This document shows positions 18,320-26,766 of a stretch of 64,000 bases of DNA, piece after piece. The DNA comes from Clostridium simiarum (lineage in GTDB: Bacteria; Bacillota; Clostridia; Clostridiales; Clostridiaceae), in the NCBI RefSeq assembly GCF_018919175.1, contig NZ_JAHLQL010000001.1, forward strand, positions 1,054,001-1,118,000, written 5' to 3'. The position numbers were made by a program, and so were the translations under genes. Positions within the stretch are counted from its first letter, which is position 1. Each line of letters opens with the position of its first letter. Under the pieces are notes generated by a model. It was not told the DNA's origin. It saw only the letters and a program-made list of their open reading frames with translations, and did no database searches.

Positions 18320-19021
18320 ATGAAGATATTAAACAGTTTTCAACTAAAAATAATCATGTGTATATTTATGTTTATGGATCATATGGCTGAATTCATTCCT
18401 GGAACTCCCCTATGGTTTAGATATATCGGAAGAGTGGTTGCCCCTATATTCTTCTTTTTACTTATTGAAGGATACTTTCACACTAAGAACAAAACTGCTT
18501 ATGCTAAAAGGCTTTTTATATTTGCTCTAATTATGTTAATAGGAAATAGACTTTTAGACAGCTTAATTTTTCCTGCTAAAAACATAGGTATACATAATAA
18601 TATCTTCTTATCTCTATTTTGGGGTGTTATGCTACTAAACAGTATAGAAAAATATAAAATCTCTTATGAAGATAAAAAATCTAACCTAATTTCAATATTA
18701 TTAATTTCAATATTATCTATGTTTTCTGAAGCTAGCTTTTTAGGTTTAGGTATGGTTCTTATCTTCTATTTTTATAAAGAAAAAATATTAATAAGAGATC
18801 TTCTATATATACTCTTATCACTGTCCACCATATTTTTATTTGGAAGCATATCATTAACTTCATTGTTATCAGAAAATTTTCAATGGATGATGGTGTTCTC
18901 CCTTTTATTTATTCATATGTATAATGGGAAAAAGGGCTTAGGTTTAAAATATTTTTTCTATATATTTTATCCTATACACATCTGGATATTGTATATAATA
19001 AGCTATTATATGTCTAAGTGA
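18320..19021 (+). CDS. TraX-family membrane protein
   Basis: A 233-aa polytopic protein. The N-terminal signature FQLKIIMCIFMFMDHMAEF and the following FRYIGRVVAPIFFFLLIEGY with AYAKRLFIFALIMLIGN are typical of the TraX family, named after the F-pilin acetylation protein. Chromosomal members in Firmicutes are common and mostly uncharacterised, and may be acyltransferase-like. About six to eight helices are expected. ATG 18320 is preferred over an upstream in-frame start because AGGAGG lies at ideal distance. No conjugation genes are nearby, so a pilin role is unlikely. The gene ends at a strong terminator. Confidence 0.82.
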   Translation: MKILNSFQLKIIMCIFMFMDHMAEFIPGTPLWFRYIGRVVAPIFFFLLIEGYFHTKNKTAYAKRLFIFALIMLIGNRLLDSLIFPAKNIGIHNNIFLSLFWGVMLLNSIEKYKISYEDKKSNLISILLISILSMFSEASFLGLGMVLIFYFYKEKILIRDLLYILLSLSTIFLFGSISLTSLLSENFQWMMVFSLLFIHMYNGKKGLGLKYFFYIFYPIHIWILYIISYYMSK

Positions 19022-19074
19022 TAAGTGAACTTATAATAACTTTTATATTTTAACAAGCTAATAAAAAGTTAAAG

Positions 19075-19108
19075 AGCTGTGCAAAAACCCAAGAATTTTT
19101 GCACAGCT
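19075..19108 (+). terminator. terminator after the TraX-family gene
   Basis: A perfect 13-base inverted repeat (AGCTGTGCAAAAA with TTTTTGCACAGCT) lies about 55 bp after the stop codon. Confidence 0.85.
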
Positions 19109-19253
19109 TATATATATTTATCCTTGCTACAAACACTAATACCTACAGCCACTCTCTGGAAGATATTAATACAAAATCATAGATCTTATATATCTGCTTA
19201 AATTATATATAGCAACTAGTCTCTAAATAAAAATCACTTGACTTTTAATATTA

Positions 19254-19517
19254 TTACTCTTCAATAGTATTTACATAATTCAATACATCTCCTAAACTTT
19301 CAGATGTATATATAGAGTCTATACCTCCACCATGATAAAATACCGCAAACTCTGATGGACTTAAATAAAAGATATGATAGTTTCTCTCTCCTACTTTCCT
19401 ATGACCTAAGCAGCTTTGTTTATCCTCAATTATTTCTTCAATTCTCTTCTCTCCAGCTACTACATTCTTCATATGTTCTAAATCTTTAAAACGCTCATAG
19501 AATTCAAATTTATTCAT
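19254..19517 (-). CDS. small protein of unknown function
   Basis: I do not recognise this 87-aa protein. It is acidic and appears soluble, with a helical N-terminus (EFYERFKDLEHMKNVVAG), a single cysteine in KQSCLGHRK, and a probable beta-rich core (NYHIFYLSPSEFAVFYHGGG). The ATG has an AGGGGA ribosome site about eight bases away, which supports a real gene. It sits between the TraX-family and YdjC-type genes with gaps of over 160 bp on each side, so it looks monocistronic. Confidence 0.65.
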   Translation of the reverse strand: MNKFEFYERFKDLEHMKNVVAGEKRIEEIIEDKQSCLGHRKVGERNYHIFYLSPSEFAVFYHGGGIDSIYTSESLGDVLNYVNTIEE

Positions 19518-19684
19518 TATTATGTCCCCTTTCAGATACCTAGTATCCAGATAATTATACCATAAACAGATTTCTTAATTCTGTATATCTCATAGTATCA
19601 CCTTATTATATGTTCTCTTTACCTCTAAAACATTATTCAATATTCCAAGATAGTAACCCTGATTTTTTTAATTATTTGTAATAT

Positions 19685-20434
19685 CTATATCTCCTTAAAA
19701 CTAATTAATTTTATATTATTTTCCTTAATATAAATTTTAATTTTATCACTGGTTAAAATATCAAATTCTTTTTCTCTGAAATTATTATAACTAGAAATTC
19801 TCATTAACTCTTCATCTATATATGCAGGATGACACATTATTTCAAGAGAATCTGCATCTTTGTATCTTAATAATAGTTCCTTAAGAAAAGCTTCATTAAC
19901 ATTATCTTGATAAAACTCCATAGAAAAAGCCTCTGTGGTTTTTACTCCTTTTGATTTATAATACTGTATCATATTATCACTTAGTACCCTTAAAGGTAAT
20001 TTATATTCTTTTGCTAATTCAATAACTATTTCTGTTAATTCTTTATTATATCCAAAGAAATGATGGTGTCCATCTATGTGACTAGGAGTTATTCCATAAG
20101 TATAAAATTTCTCCATTTGAGCTTTCAGCTCTTTTCTTATTTCCTCATAATTAAAATCTTCTAAGTTTCCTATTCTTCTATAAAAATCCCCATTGTCATC
20201 CACTAAAGAACTTACTTCTTTTGGGGGTAACACAGGTTTTCCACAGGTTAAAGTCAGATGAATTCCTATGCTATCTATTCCTCTATTCTTTGCTTCCTTC
20301 ATTCCTTCTTCTAAAAACAATCCATTTACCATAGCTGTAGTATCTGTTACAATACCCTTTGTCATAGCATCTAGTATACCTAATGTAACGCCCTTAGTTA
20401 AACCAAAATCATCAGCATTTATTATAAGTTTCAT
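19685..20434 (-). CDS. YdjC/ChbG-family carbohydrate deacetylase
   Basis: A 249-aa member of the YdjC/ChbG family, metal-dependent enzymes that remove N-acetyl groups from chitooligosaccharides or related sugars. Visible motifs are IINADDFGLTKGVTLGILDA (metal-binding DD), GIHLTLTCGKP and PSHIDGHHHFF (metal-binding and catalytic histidines), and IMCHPAYID near the C-terminus. The length is usual for the family. The ATG follows a run of G and GATT at acceptable spacing. No phosphotransferase system or glycosidase lies beside it, so the natural sugar is unknown. Confidence 0.87.
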   Translation of the reverse strand: MKLIINADDFGLTKGVTLGILDAMTKGIVTDTTAMVNGLFLEEGMKEAKNRGIDSIGIHLTLTCGKPVLPPKEVSSLVDDNGDFYRRIGNLEDFNYEEIRKELKAQMEKFYTYGITPSHIDGHHHFFGYNKELTEIVIELAKEYKLPLRVLSDNMIQYYKSKGVKTTEAFSMEFYQDNVNEAFLKELLLRYKDADSLEIMCHPAYIDEELMRISSYNNFREKEFDILTSDKIKIYIKENNIKLISFKEI

Positions 20435-20711
20435 ATAAAATCTCCCCCTAAATTACATATTTAAAATAAATTTTTAGCATTTATATCAATTTTATATTTT
20501 CACCTCTAACAACCTAACATTTTGTTTCTTTTAATACATTATATCACACTTTTTTTCTATTAATTATTAAAAATAGTATATATTCACTAATTAATTCTAT
20601 AGATAACTTTAATCAAATATTATTTTTATATAGACTAATATTATATTTAATAAATAGGAATACTAAATATTGATTCTTTACTAAAATGTTGAATAAAAGG
20701 AGTGTCTATTT

Positions 20712-20963
20712 ATGGATGAATTTGAAAAGAATATTAAAGAAAAAACTTCTAAGATAAAAAATAATTTTGGAAATGCAAGAGAAGATTTAAATGAAAGATA
20801 TGGCGGATTTAAAGAAAATTTAACAGAAAAATATGATGATATAAAGCACGAATTTCAAAGTGGCCTTGGAGATTTAAAAGATGATGCAAAAGAGAAATAT
20901 CATGAAGCTAAAGCTGAGTATTATAAAAGAAAAGGAGATATAAAAGATTCTTTAAGAAAATAG
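20712..20963 (+). CDS. small hydrophilic helical (LEA/CsbD-like) protein
   Basis: An 83-aa, highly charged protein made almost wholly of amphipathic helix repeats. An 11-residue-like pattern is visible in NAREDLNERYGGFKENLTEK, then YDDIKHEF and LKDDAKEKYHEAKAEYYKRK. It has no cysteine, tryptophan or hydrophobic core. This resembles LEA-like or CsbD-like stress proteins, but I cannot assign a family with confidence. The start has AGGAG nine bases upstream. A perfect 17-base terminator overlaps the last codons and stop. It is an isolated gene, perhaps stress- or sporulation-induced; that is inference. Confidence 0.68.
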   Translation: MDEFEKNIKEKTSKIKNNFGNAREDLNERYGGFKENLTEKYDDIKHEFQSGLGDLKDDAKEKYHEAKAEYYKRKGDIKDSLRK

Positions 20964-20989
20964 CTTGTAATTTTACAAGCTATTTTCTT
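20954..20989 (+). terminator. terminator overlapping the end of the 83-aa gene
   Basis: A perfect inverted repeat (AAGAAAATAGCTTGTAA with its complement) includes the last codons and stop of the preceding gene. Confidence 0.85.
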
Positions 20990-21029
20990 AATTTATATAA
21001 TTCTATATCAATATCTTCTTAGCACCTAT

Positions 21030-21211
21030 TTAAATATTTATAAACTTTAACAATTTATCAAATATCATTGTGCTTTTTATTAGTCTAACCACTATGTTAT
21101 CTTTTGCTGAAATACTAATATGTTTTTCTAAGTCACTAATAATATCTTCTGTTTTACCCTGAATTTCCTTACATACTTTATTTCATGGGGTAATAGTTTC
21201 AATACTATTCT
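21030..21211 (-). pseudogene. possible decayed gene remnant
   Basis: One minus-strand frame reads as about 50 coding-like codons ending in a natural-looking stop (IISDLEKHISISAKDNIVV, then VRLIKSTMIFDKLLKFINI). It is broken upstream by an in-frame TGA at 21183-21185 and a TAA near 21212, with no start codon or ribosome site. A second frame is coding-like just upstream (VLKLLPHEIKYVRKF), consistent with a frameshift. I do not recognise the family. Confidence 0.3.
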
Positions 21212-21283
21212 TTTAATTATATTAGATTTCTAAAGCATATACATAGTTATCTTTTAAATTGAACCATACTTCCTATAAAAGTT

Positions 21284-21457
21284 TTACTTGAATTTTTCTT
21301 CTATAAACTCATTGTATTTATTTAATGCAGCATTTAAAACTTTGCTTGCAGCAACAACCTCTGGATCTATTAGATTGCCGTCTTTTTCATTTATTAAATA
21401 CTCTAACTTTTCTCTTAAGATATCTACATCTTTAAGTAAATCTTCTAATTCAGACAT
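21284..21457 (-). CDS. Spo0E-like small protein (variant motif)
   Basis: A 57-aa protein that matches the clostridial Spo0E-like pattern: DILREKLEYLINEKDGNLID, then PEVVAASKVLNAALNKYNEF. The family motif S-x-x-L-D appears here as SKVLN, with asparagine in place of the aspartate known to matter for phosphatase action, so it may bind a response regulator without dephosphorylating it. ATG 21457 follows a perfect AAGGAGGTG. That site lies in a 13-bp hairpin, listed separately, which suggests translational control. The gene is too short for routine ORF cut-offs and could easily be missed. Confidence 0.75.
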   Translation of the reverse strand: MSELEDLLKDVDILREKLEYLINEKDGNLIDPEVVAASKVLNAALNKYNEFIEEKFK

Positions 21458-21463
21458 TTAAAA

Positions 21464-21496
21464 CACCTCCTTGATATATAGTTTATCCAAGAGGTG
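21464..21496 (-). promoter_or_regulatory. hairpin that hides the ribosome site of the Spo0E-like gene
   Basis: In the minus-strand RNA, CACCTCTTGGATA pairs with TATCAAGGAGGTG: 13 positions with one G-U wobble, one mismatch and a seven-base loop. The 3' arm contains the whole AAGGAGGTG ribosome site, seven bases from the ATG. Confidence 0.6.
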
Positions 21497-21550
21497 ATTT
21501 TAATTTCACTTTTTATTTATTTTATAATTATTGCATATAAAAAAATATAT

Positions 21551-21584
21551 TTAATGCCCTGTGATTAAAATCACAGGGCATTAA
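21551..21584 (-). terminator. terminator after the first MATE gene
   Basis: A 16-base inverted repeat, TTAATGCCCTGTGATT with its complement, lies just after the stop. Confidence 0.8.
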
Positions 21585-21592
21585 AGCTTACC

Positions 21593-22951
21593 TTAAGCAA
21601 TAACTTTTCTCTGCCAGTTGTCTCTTCTATAAATTAAAAGTCCATATAAGCATACTATCAAATTACTAAAACTCATAGAAAACCATATACCTGATGGTCC
21701 TATGTTTGTAAAGTATTTAAATATCAATATCATAGGCAACCTTACAAACCAAAGTCTTCCTATTTCCATAGCCATAGAGTATTTAGTATGTCCTGAGCCT
21801 TGGAAAATACCTTGAAACACACTAAAGATCCCCATAAGCGGCGTAGAAACCGCAATATATTTAAGATAATTTATTCCTTGAACTATAACTTCACCATCAT
21901 CTCTTGACTGTATGAAGAAATTAATTATAGCATCGCTCTGCCACAACAAAATAATACATCCTATTACAGAAAATGAGATGGTAAGTTTTAATGATTTTTT
22001 AAAGGCTTCCTTTACCCTATCTATTTGGTTAGATCCTAGATTTTGTCCAACTATAGAGGTTAAAGCGGCACCTACTCCCATAGCAGGTTGCATTATTAAA
22101 GAAGTTATTCTATTAACCATACCAAAGGCTGCTATAGTTGCTGTTCCATAAGAAGCTATAAATCCATTAAGAACCATAAAACCTAAAGCTGAACCCGATT
22201 GTCCAATTGAAGATGGCAAAGCCACTTTTACAATTTTATTTATTATCTCCTTATCAAATTTAAAATTTTTAAAGCTTGGCTTAATTATAGCTGAAGATCG
22301 CATAAGAATAACCATACCAACCAAAGCTAGTAATGCCTTAGATATTAAAGTAGCAATAGCAGCACCAGCTATTCCCATATCAAAGGTAAATATAAATATA
22401 GGGTCTAATACTACATTCAGTATTGCACTTATACCACTAAGTATAGTTGGCATTAAGGTATTACCCTGAGAATTCATAATAGAATTAAAGCTAAAAAATA
22501 AAAACATAAAGGGCATATCTAAAAAAGTTATTCTTAGATAAATATTGCTATATACTCCAAGCTCCCCAGTACCACCCATAAGTCTAATAACAAAAGGACT
22601 TATTATATATCCTAAAATTGCAAAAGCAATAGAGCATATTAAAGATATTACAATAAGCTGACTTGAGTATTTGTTCGCCTCTTCGTATTTTGATGCTCCA
22701 ACCAATTGAGATAATATAGATGTACCTGCAATAGAAAGTCCTATTCCTATAGAGATAAATAAAAAATTTACTGGCCATACAAAAGAAGTGGCAGCAAATT
22801 GAACAGAACCTATTTTACTTACCCAAACTCCATCTGCCAAATTATAAAGTGTTTGAATTAGGTTATTTATCATAATAGGTAAGGATAGTGTGATTATTAC
22901 TTTGTATAAATCACCATTAAGTATAAGATTTCTTTTTTCTTTTGAATTCAT
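21593..22951 (-). CDS. MATE-family multidrug/cation antiporter
   Basis: A 452-aa membrane protein with the 12-helix layout of MATE exporters, which expel drugs or metabolites using a sodium or proton gradient. The N-terminal segment YKVIITLSLPIMINNLIQTL and the following NLADGVWVSKIG, the internal repeat GLSIAGTSILSQLVGASK, and the second-half equivalent GVGAALTSIVGQNLGSNQ are typical. The substrate cannot be predicted. The ATG has a GGGGGAG ribosome site. It is a single-gene unit with its own terminator. A second, divergent MATE gene lies at 28924-30318; the two are distinct paralogues rather than a tandem copy. Confidence 0.9.
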   Translation of the reverse strand: MNSKEKRNLILNGDLYKVIITLSLPIMINNLIQTLYNLADGVWVSKIGSVQFAATSFVWPVNFLFISIGIGLSIAGTSILSQLVGASKYEEANKYSSQLIVISLICSIAFAILGYIISPFVIRLMGGTGELGVYSNIYLRITFLDMPFMFLFFSFNSIMNSQGNTLMPTILSGISAILNVVLDPIFIFTFDMGIAGAAIATLISKALLALVGMVILMRSSAIIKPSFKNFKFDKEIINKIVKVALPSSIGQSGSALGFMVLNGFIASYGTATIAAFGMVNRITSLIMQPAMGVGAALTSIVGQNLGSNQIDRVKEAFKKSLKLTISFSVIGCIILLWQSDAIINFFIQSRDDGEVIVQGINYLKYIAVSTPLMGIFSVFQGIFQGSGHTKYSMAMEIGRLWFVRLPMILIFKYFTNIGPSGIWFSMSFSNLIVCLYGLLIYRRDNWQRKVIA

Positions 22952-23265
22952 GAAACTCCCCCTAGTGTCATCCTCTTAAAAATATAACAAATAAATTATA
23001 CCATTTAATCCTCTATTAAAATACAATATTAAATATAATCTGGTACAGTACAGGTGTGAAAAATTATAGTAAAAAGCTTAATATTACTTATAATAATTAT
23101 TAAAAGACTATGGCCAAACCATAGATTTGGTCATAGTCTTTTACTCATCTGAACTTATAAATACCAGTTTAATTTTGAAGGGGTGTTAGAATCCGTAGTT
23201 ATAGATTAAAATCTATCCCCTATGAAGAACAATTAAAAAACTCCTTAGTCTTTTAGTATCTAAAA
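22952..23265. other. intergenic region with two hairpins, no gene seen
   Basis: The region holds the terminator at 23102-23143 and a second, weaker structure near 23178-23220 with outer AGGGG/CCCCT pairing. One short frame near 23190-23255 has no start codon and was not called. Confidence 0.5.
23102..23143. terminator. strong hairpin, probable terminator
   Basis: AAAAGACTATGGCCAAA pairs with TTTGGTCATAGTCTTTT across a seven-base loop. It lies between the P-loop gene end and the MATE gene start. Confidence 0.7.
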
Positions 23266-25002
23266 TTATTTAGATAAGTTTTTGATAACTTCTAATAATT
23301 TTATAGCTGCTTTTTTAGGTCCTTCCTTTTCTTTGCCACTTATACCAAGACCTGTTCTTAGTTGACCTACCTTTACTCCTTTATTAAAGAATTCTTTAAA
23401 ATATTGTGGAATAAGTTTATCCATCTCCTCTTTCTTTTGAGCAGGTCCAAAGGGGTTTGCAAAGTATGATTTTACAAGTCCTTTTTCTGTAGTGGTACCT
23501 TTTGCCATTCTAGCTCCTTCTCTAAACACCTCTATTGATTCCTCTGGAGTATTAAAGAATTCTAACTCTTCTCCATCTTCGTAGTTGTTAGCATATAAAA
23601 ATAAATCTATTTCATAACCTGAGGTAATCTCTTTATAATTAGCTACAGGCATAACTAATCTTGCATTTATTTTATCCGGATTCATAAATATACTTCTATC
23701 TATCTGTTTAAAAGCATATCCCGTATCTAAGTCATCCAGTCTTACAAAGGCTCCTATTTCCGTTCCATAACCTAGTGGCTTACCCTTAGGATTTAGTTTT
23801 ACCACTCCCATATCATCAAATATTACGGTCATATCACTTATATAATCTTCTCCAAGCTCTCTTAAAGCCTCAAGACTTTCGGACTTTCCAGCTCCACTAT
23901 CACCCATTATAACTACATTAGCCACCTTATTATCTTTTGTAACTATATTAACCATAGCACCATGCACAGGAAGATTTCCTCTTTTTATCATTATTAAATT
24001 ATGAAGAGTTAATGTCATTTTTTTCATATAACCAAAATAATCTATATCTTCATGATAGTTTACATATCCTAGCATAATATCATTTTCTTTATCTTCATAG
24101 AATACTGTTTTTACCTTTTCCTCATTATCTCTAGCTCCAAACACATAAATCAAGTCCGGCTTTTTATCTCTACATTCTTCCTCTTTTGCTATTTCAAATA
24201 GATTACATAAAGTTACTCCATGAGCCATGAAGTCTCTATGAAAATAGATATAAGCTAAAAGACTTCCAACCTTTGCAGGATAACAAAACCAATGATTAAC
24301 ATTTATGGAGCATGATTTAAGTGGATCTTCATCAGTTTTTGTAAACATACCATCTCTTGTATTTTTTTTAGGATAGGTTATAAAAGGAGGATCTAAGACT
24401 ATAGATTCTATAAAAGGTATATTTGCTAGAACCTCATAGCTTTTTCCATGGGGCCAACTAACATGGTTTAATATAAGCCCTGCATTTCCTCCTGCAGGTA
24501 ATTGTCTATATATTTTAGGTTTAACCCCTAGAACATTCTCCTCTATTTTTCTATAAGTGTTTAATATAAGTTTTGAAAAATCATTATTAGCGTCTATAAA
24601 GTTTACACTTTGAAGACCTTCTCCTATTTTGTTATTTTGAACTATAGTATATCTTTCTATCTTTCTCCAAAAGTTATATAAATCTTCTATAAAGGCTATG
24701 AACTTATCTCTATCCTCTAAAAGTTTTTCATATTTTATGTCTATATTTATTATTTCTTCAACTTTTAAAACCATAAGAAATTTAAAAACCTTTATTAAAT
24801 CTTTACATACTTCTTCATAGTTTTCTAAACTCTTTACTATATACCTATATATGTTGCTTTCCTTTTTCCTGATATTATCTAAGTAATGCTGAAGTACAGT
24901 TTTAAAACCATAACTATCTAATAATGATTCTGTGGTATTACAATATTTAGCAGTAAAGTTAATCATAGCTTTTCCGTTACTTAATGAAAATTCTTTTTGC
25001 AT
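23266..25002 (-). CDS. PEPCK/HPr-kinase-like P-loop protein of unknown role
   Basis: A 578-aa protein. An N-terminal helical domain covers about residues 1-150. A central region carries unusual conserved-looking stretches (RQLPAGGNAGLILNHVSWPH, and IVLDPPFITYPKKNTRDG). A C-terminal P-loop domain follows: LPVHGAMVNIV, then VVIMGDSGAGKSESLEALRE with Walker A at about 367-374, and YISDMTVIFDDMG. The Walker A form GDSGAGKSE matches HPr kinase and the ATP-type PEP carboxykinase fold. The overall length and N-terminus fit neither HprK (about 310 aa) nor canonical PckA. Catalysis of PEP formation should not be assumed. ATG 25002 is preferred over TTG 25014 because the ribosome site lies between them. 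It is monocistronic. Confidence 0.75.
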   Translation of the reverse strand: MQKEFSLSNGKAMINFTAKYCNTTESLLDSYGFKTVLQHYLDNIRKKESNIYRYIVKSLENYEEVCKDLIKVFKFLMVLKVEEIINIDIKYEKLLEDRDKFIAFIEDLYNFWRKIERYTIVQNNKIGEGLQSVNFIDANNDFSKLILNTYRKIEENVLGVKPKIYRQLPAGGNAGLILNHVSWPHGKSYEVLANIPFIESIVLDPPFITYPKKNTRDGMFTKTDEDPLKSCSINVNHWFCYPAKVGSLLAYIYFHRDFMAHGVTLCNLFEIAKEEECRDKKPDLIYVFGARDNEEKVKTVFYEDKENDIMLGYVNYHEDIDYFGYMKKMTLTLHNLIMIKRGNLPVHGAMVNIVTKDNKVANVVIMGDSGAGKSESLEALRELGEDYISDMTVIFDDMGVVKLNPKGKPLGYGTEIGAFVRLDDLDTGYAFKQIDRSIFMNPDKINARLVMPVANYKEITSGYEIDLFLYANNYEDGEELEFFNTPEESIEVFREGARMAKGTTTEKGLVKSYFANPFGPAQKKEEMDKLIPQYFKEFFNKGVKVGQLRTGLGISGKEKEGPKKAAIKLLEVIKNLSK

Positions 25003-25337
25003 ATCACACCTCAATCTGAAATTTATAATAGTATTTCCTTCATTTAAATCATCTTTTTATAATTATATCACACGTATTTGAATTATTCTTTCTATCAAAC
25101 TTTCATATTTCAAAAAGTAAACCTTTAAACCTATATTGTAAATAGTATTCTCTTGATTATTTATTACTATCAATAATTCTATCTTTAAATAAACATAAAA
25201 TTTTTATCCTACACCTAGCCACTGGTTTTTATTCCTTTGATATTGCTTTAAATAAAAAAGATTATTATGTTTAAAAATCTTTAATCTTTTACATAATAAT
25301 CTTTTAATCTCAAATTATCTATTATACTTTAAAGCTA
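25003..25337. other. intergenic region, no gene seen
   Basis: About 335 bp hold the promoter side of the P-loop gene and, at 25256-25305, the terminator of the Ugp-like operon. No convincing open frame was found. Confidence 0.5.
25256..25305 (-). terminator. terminator of the Ugp-like operon
   Basis: AAAAGATTATTATGT and ACATAATAATCTTTT form a 15-base stem with a 20-base loop, just after the solute-binding protein gene. Confidence 0.8.
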
Positions 25338-26687
25338 TTACTTATTAGTCTTATTATATTTTTCAATGGCTGCATTTATAGTCTTAGCTGAATTTTCAAC
25401 GGCTTCTTCTGGACTCATTTTTCCTTGAAGCATACTTTCTATATTGGTCTCTATAGTTTGCCTTGCTTCTGGGAATACACCAAGTAACGCACCTCTTGAT
25501 TCTAATGGTGATTCATGTAATTGATCTATAGCTGTTTGGAACTGAGGATATTTAGTTAAGGTTTCCTTAAGTTCTGCACTATCATAAGCTTTCTTGGTCA
25601 CCGGGAAATAGCCTGTACTTTTATTCCAGAAAACTTGTTGCTCTGAAGATACCATAAACTTTACAAATTCAAATGCAGATTTTTGTTTTGCTTCATCTTT
25701 CTTATCCATTATCCAAAGAGATCCTCCTCCTATGGAAACTCCTCCTTTATCCCCTTCACTTAACTTAGGAAGAAATGCAGTGCCAACTTCAAAATTACCA
25801 TTTATACCTTTCATCACAGAATTCAAAACAGAAGTAGAATCTATCATTATAGCAGTTTTTCCAGCTATAAATGCATTTTGTGTATCAGAAGTTTTCCTTC
25901 CAAAATTTCCAAAGTTTCCGGAGTCAAATAACTCTTTCCACAGCTTAAACACCTTAACTGCTGATCCATTCTTATCAAAATCTACATTAGTAGCCTTGTC
26001 TTTTCTTCCATTTTCGTTGTTTGCATAGGTTTGTCCTTGTTTGGCTATTAATTGTTCCACAAACCACCCGTATATAGCCATAGAATAACCATATTGACTT
26101 ACTTTTCCATCAGCATCTTTTTTAGTAAGCCTTTGAGAGATTTCTTTAATTTCATCAAAGGTTTTAGGTGGCTTTTCTGGATCTAAACCTGACTCCTTAA
26201 AAGCATCCTTGTTATAATATAAAATTGGTGTTGAAGAGTTAAAAGGCATAGAGTATAGCTTATCATTCACAGTGTAATAGCCTAATAAATTTGGTTCAAG
26301 ACTTGAAATATCAAATTTTTCTGCATCTATAAACTTTTGAATAGGAGTTGCATAGGTACTATCTATCATCCATCTCGTTCCTATATCATAAAGTTGCATA
26401 ACATCTGGCCCTGCATTCCCTTGTTGAGCACTCTTCATTTTATTAATAGCATCATCATAGGAACCTTGATATTGAGATGTTACCTTTATGTTGCTTTGGG
26501 AATTATTAAAGTCTTCTACCATTTTGTTAATGGATTCGCCCCCTACTCCCCCCATAGAATGCCAAAATACAATTTCTGTAGTCTTCCCGCCTGCCGAAGC
26601 GCTTGTATCCTTTTCTTTGCTACAACCTACAAATAAAGAGGAAACTAAAGTTGTTAAAATTAAGCTTGCAATAACTTTTTTCTTCAA
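25338..26687 (-). CDS. ugpB: UgpB-like solute-binding lipoprotein
   Basis: A 449-aa family 1 extracellular solute-binding protein. A lipoprotein signal peptide ends in the lipobox FVGC (Cys22). The mature part closely follows the UgpB pattern: EIVFWHSMGGVGGESINKMV, SMPFNSSTPILYYNKDAFKE, SGLDPEKPPKTFDEI and VSIGGGSLWIM. UgpB captures sn-glycerol-3-phosphate or glycerophosphodiesters, so that is the likely ligand, although a sugar cannot be excluded. The start is TTG 26687 with AAGGAG nine bases upstream. It follows the two permease genes; the 79-bp gap may allow separate expression control of the abundant binding protein. Confidence 0.85.
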   Translation of the reverse strand: MKKKVIASLILTTLVSSLFVGCSKEKDTSASAGGKTTEIVFWHSMGGVGGESINKMVEDFNNSQSNIKVTSQYQGSYDDAINKMKSAQQGNAGPDVMQLYDIGTRWMIDSTYATPIQKFIDAEKFDISSLEPNLLGYYTVNDKLYSMPFNSSTPILYYNKDAFKESGLDPEKPPKTFDEIKEISQRLTKKDADGKVSQYGYSMAIYGWFVEQLIAKQGQTYANNENGRKDKATNVDFDKNGSAVKVFKLWKELFDSGNFGNFGRKTSDTQNAFIAGKTAIMIDSTSVLNSVMKGINGNFEVGTAFLPKLSEGDKGGVSIGGGSLWIMDKKDEAKQKSAFEFVKFMVSSEQQVFWNKSTGYFPVTKKAYDSAELKETLTKYPQFQTAIDQLHESPLESRGALLGVFPEARQTIETNIESMLQGKMSPEEAVENSAKTINAAIEKYNKTNK

Positions 26688-26766
26688 TTATAAAACTCCT
26701 TTCTATGAACCATAATTTATAATAAAATGATAATTACAAACATTTATTAAACTAATCAGTAAATGT

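Noticed and set aside
21183-21185. in-frame TGA as a selenocysteine codon
   Set aside because: MnmH suggests selenium use, but the frame has a TAA just upstream, no start codon and no visible SECIS-like hairpin directly after the TGA. Decay is simpler.
23190-23255. coding-like 21-codon frame near the P-loop gene end
   Set aside because: There is no start codon, and it overlaps hairpin structure.
23266-25002. annotation as a true PEP carboxykinase
   Set aside because: The P-loop fits the fold, but the overall length and N-terminal domain do not. The substrate residues could not be confirmed by eye.
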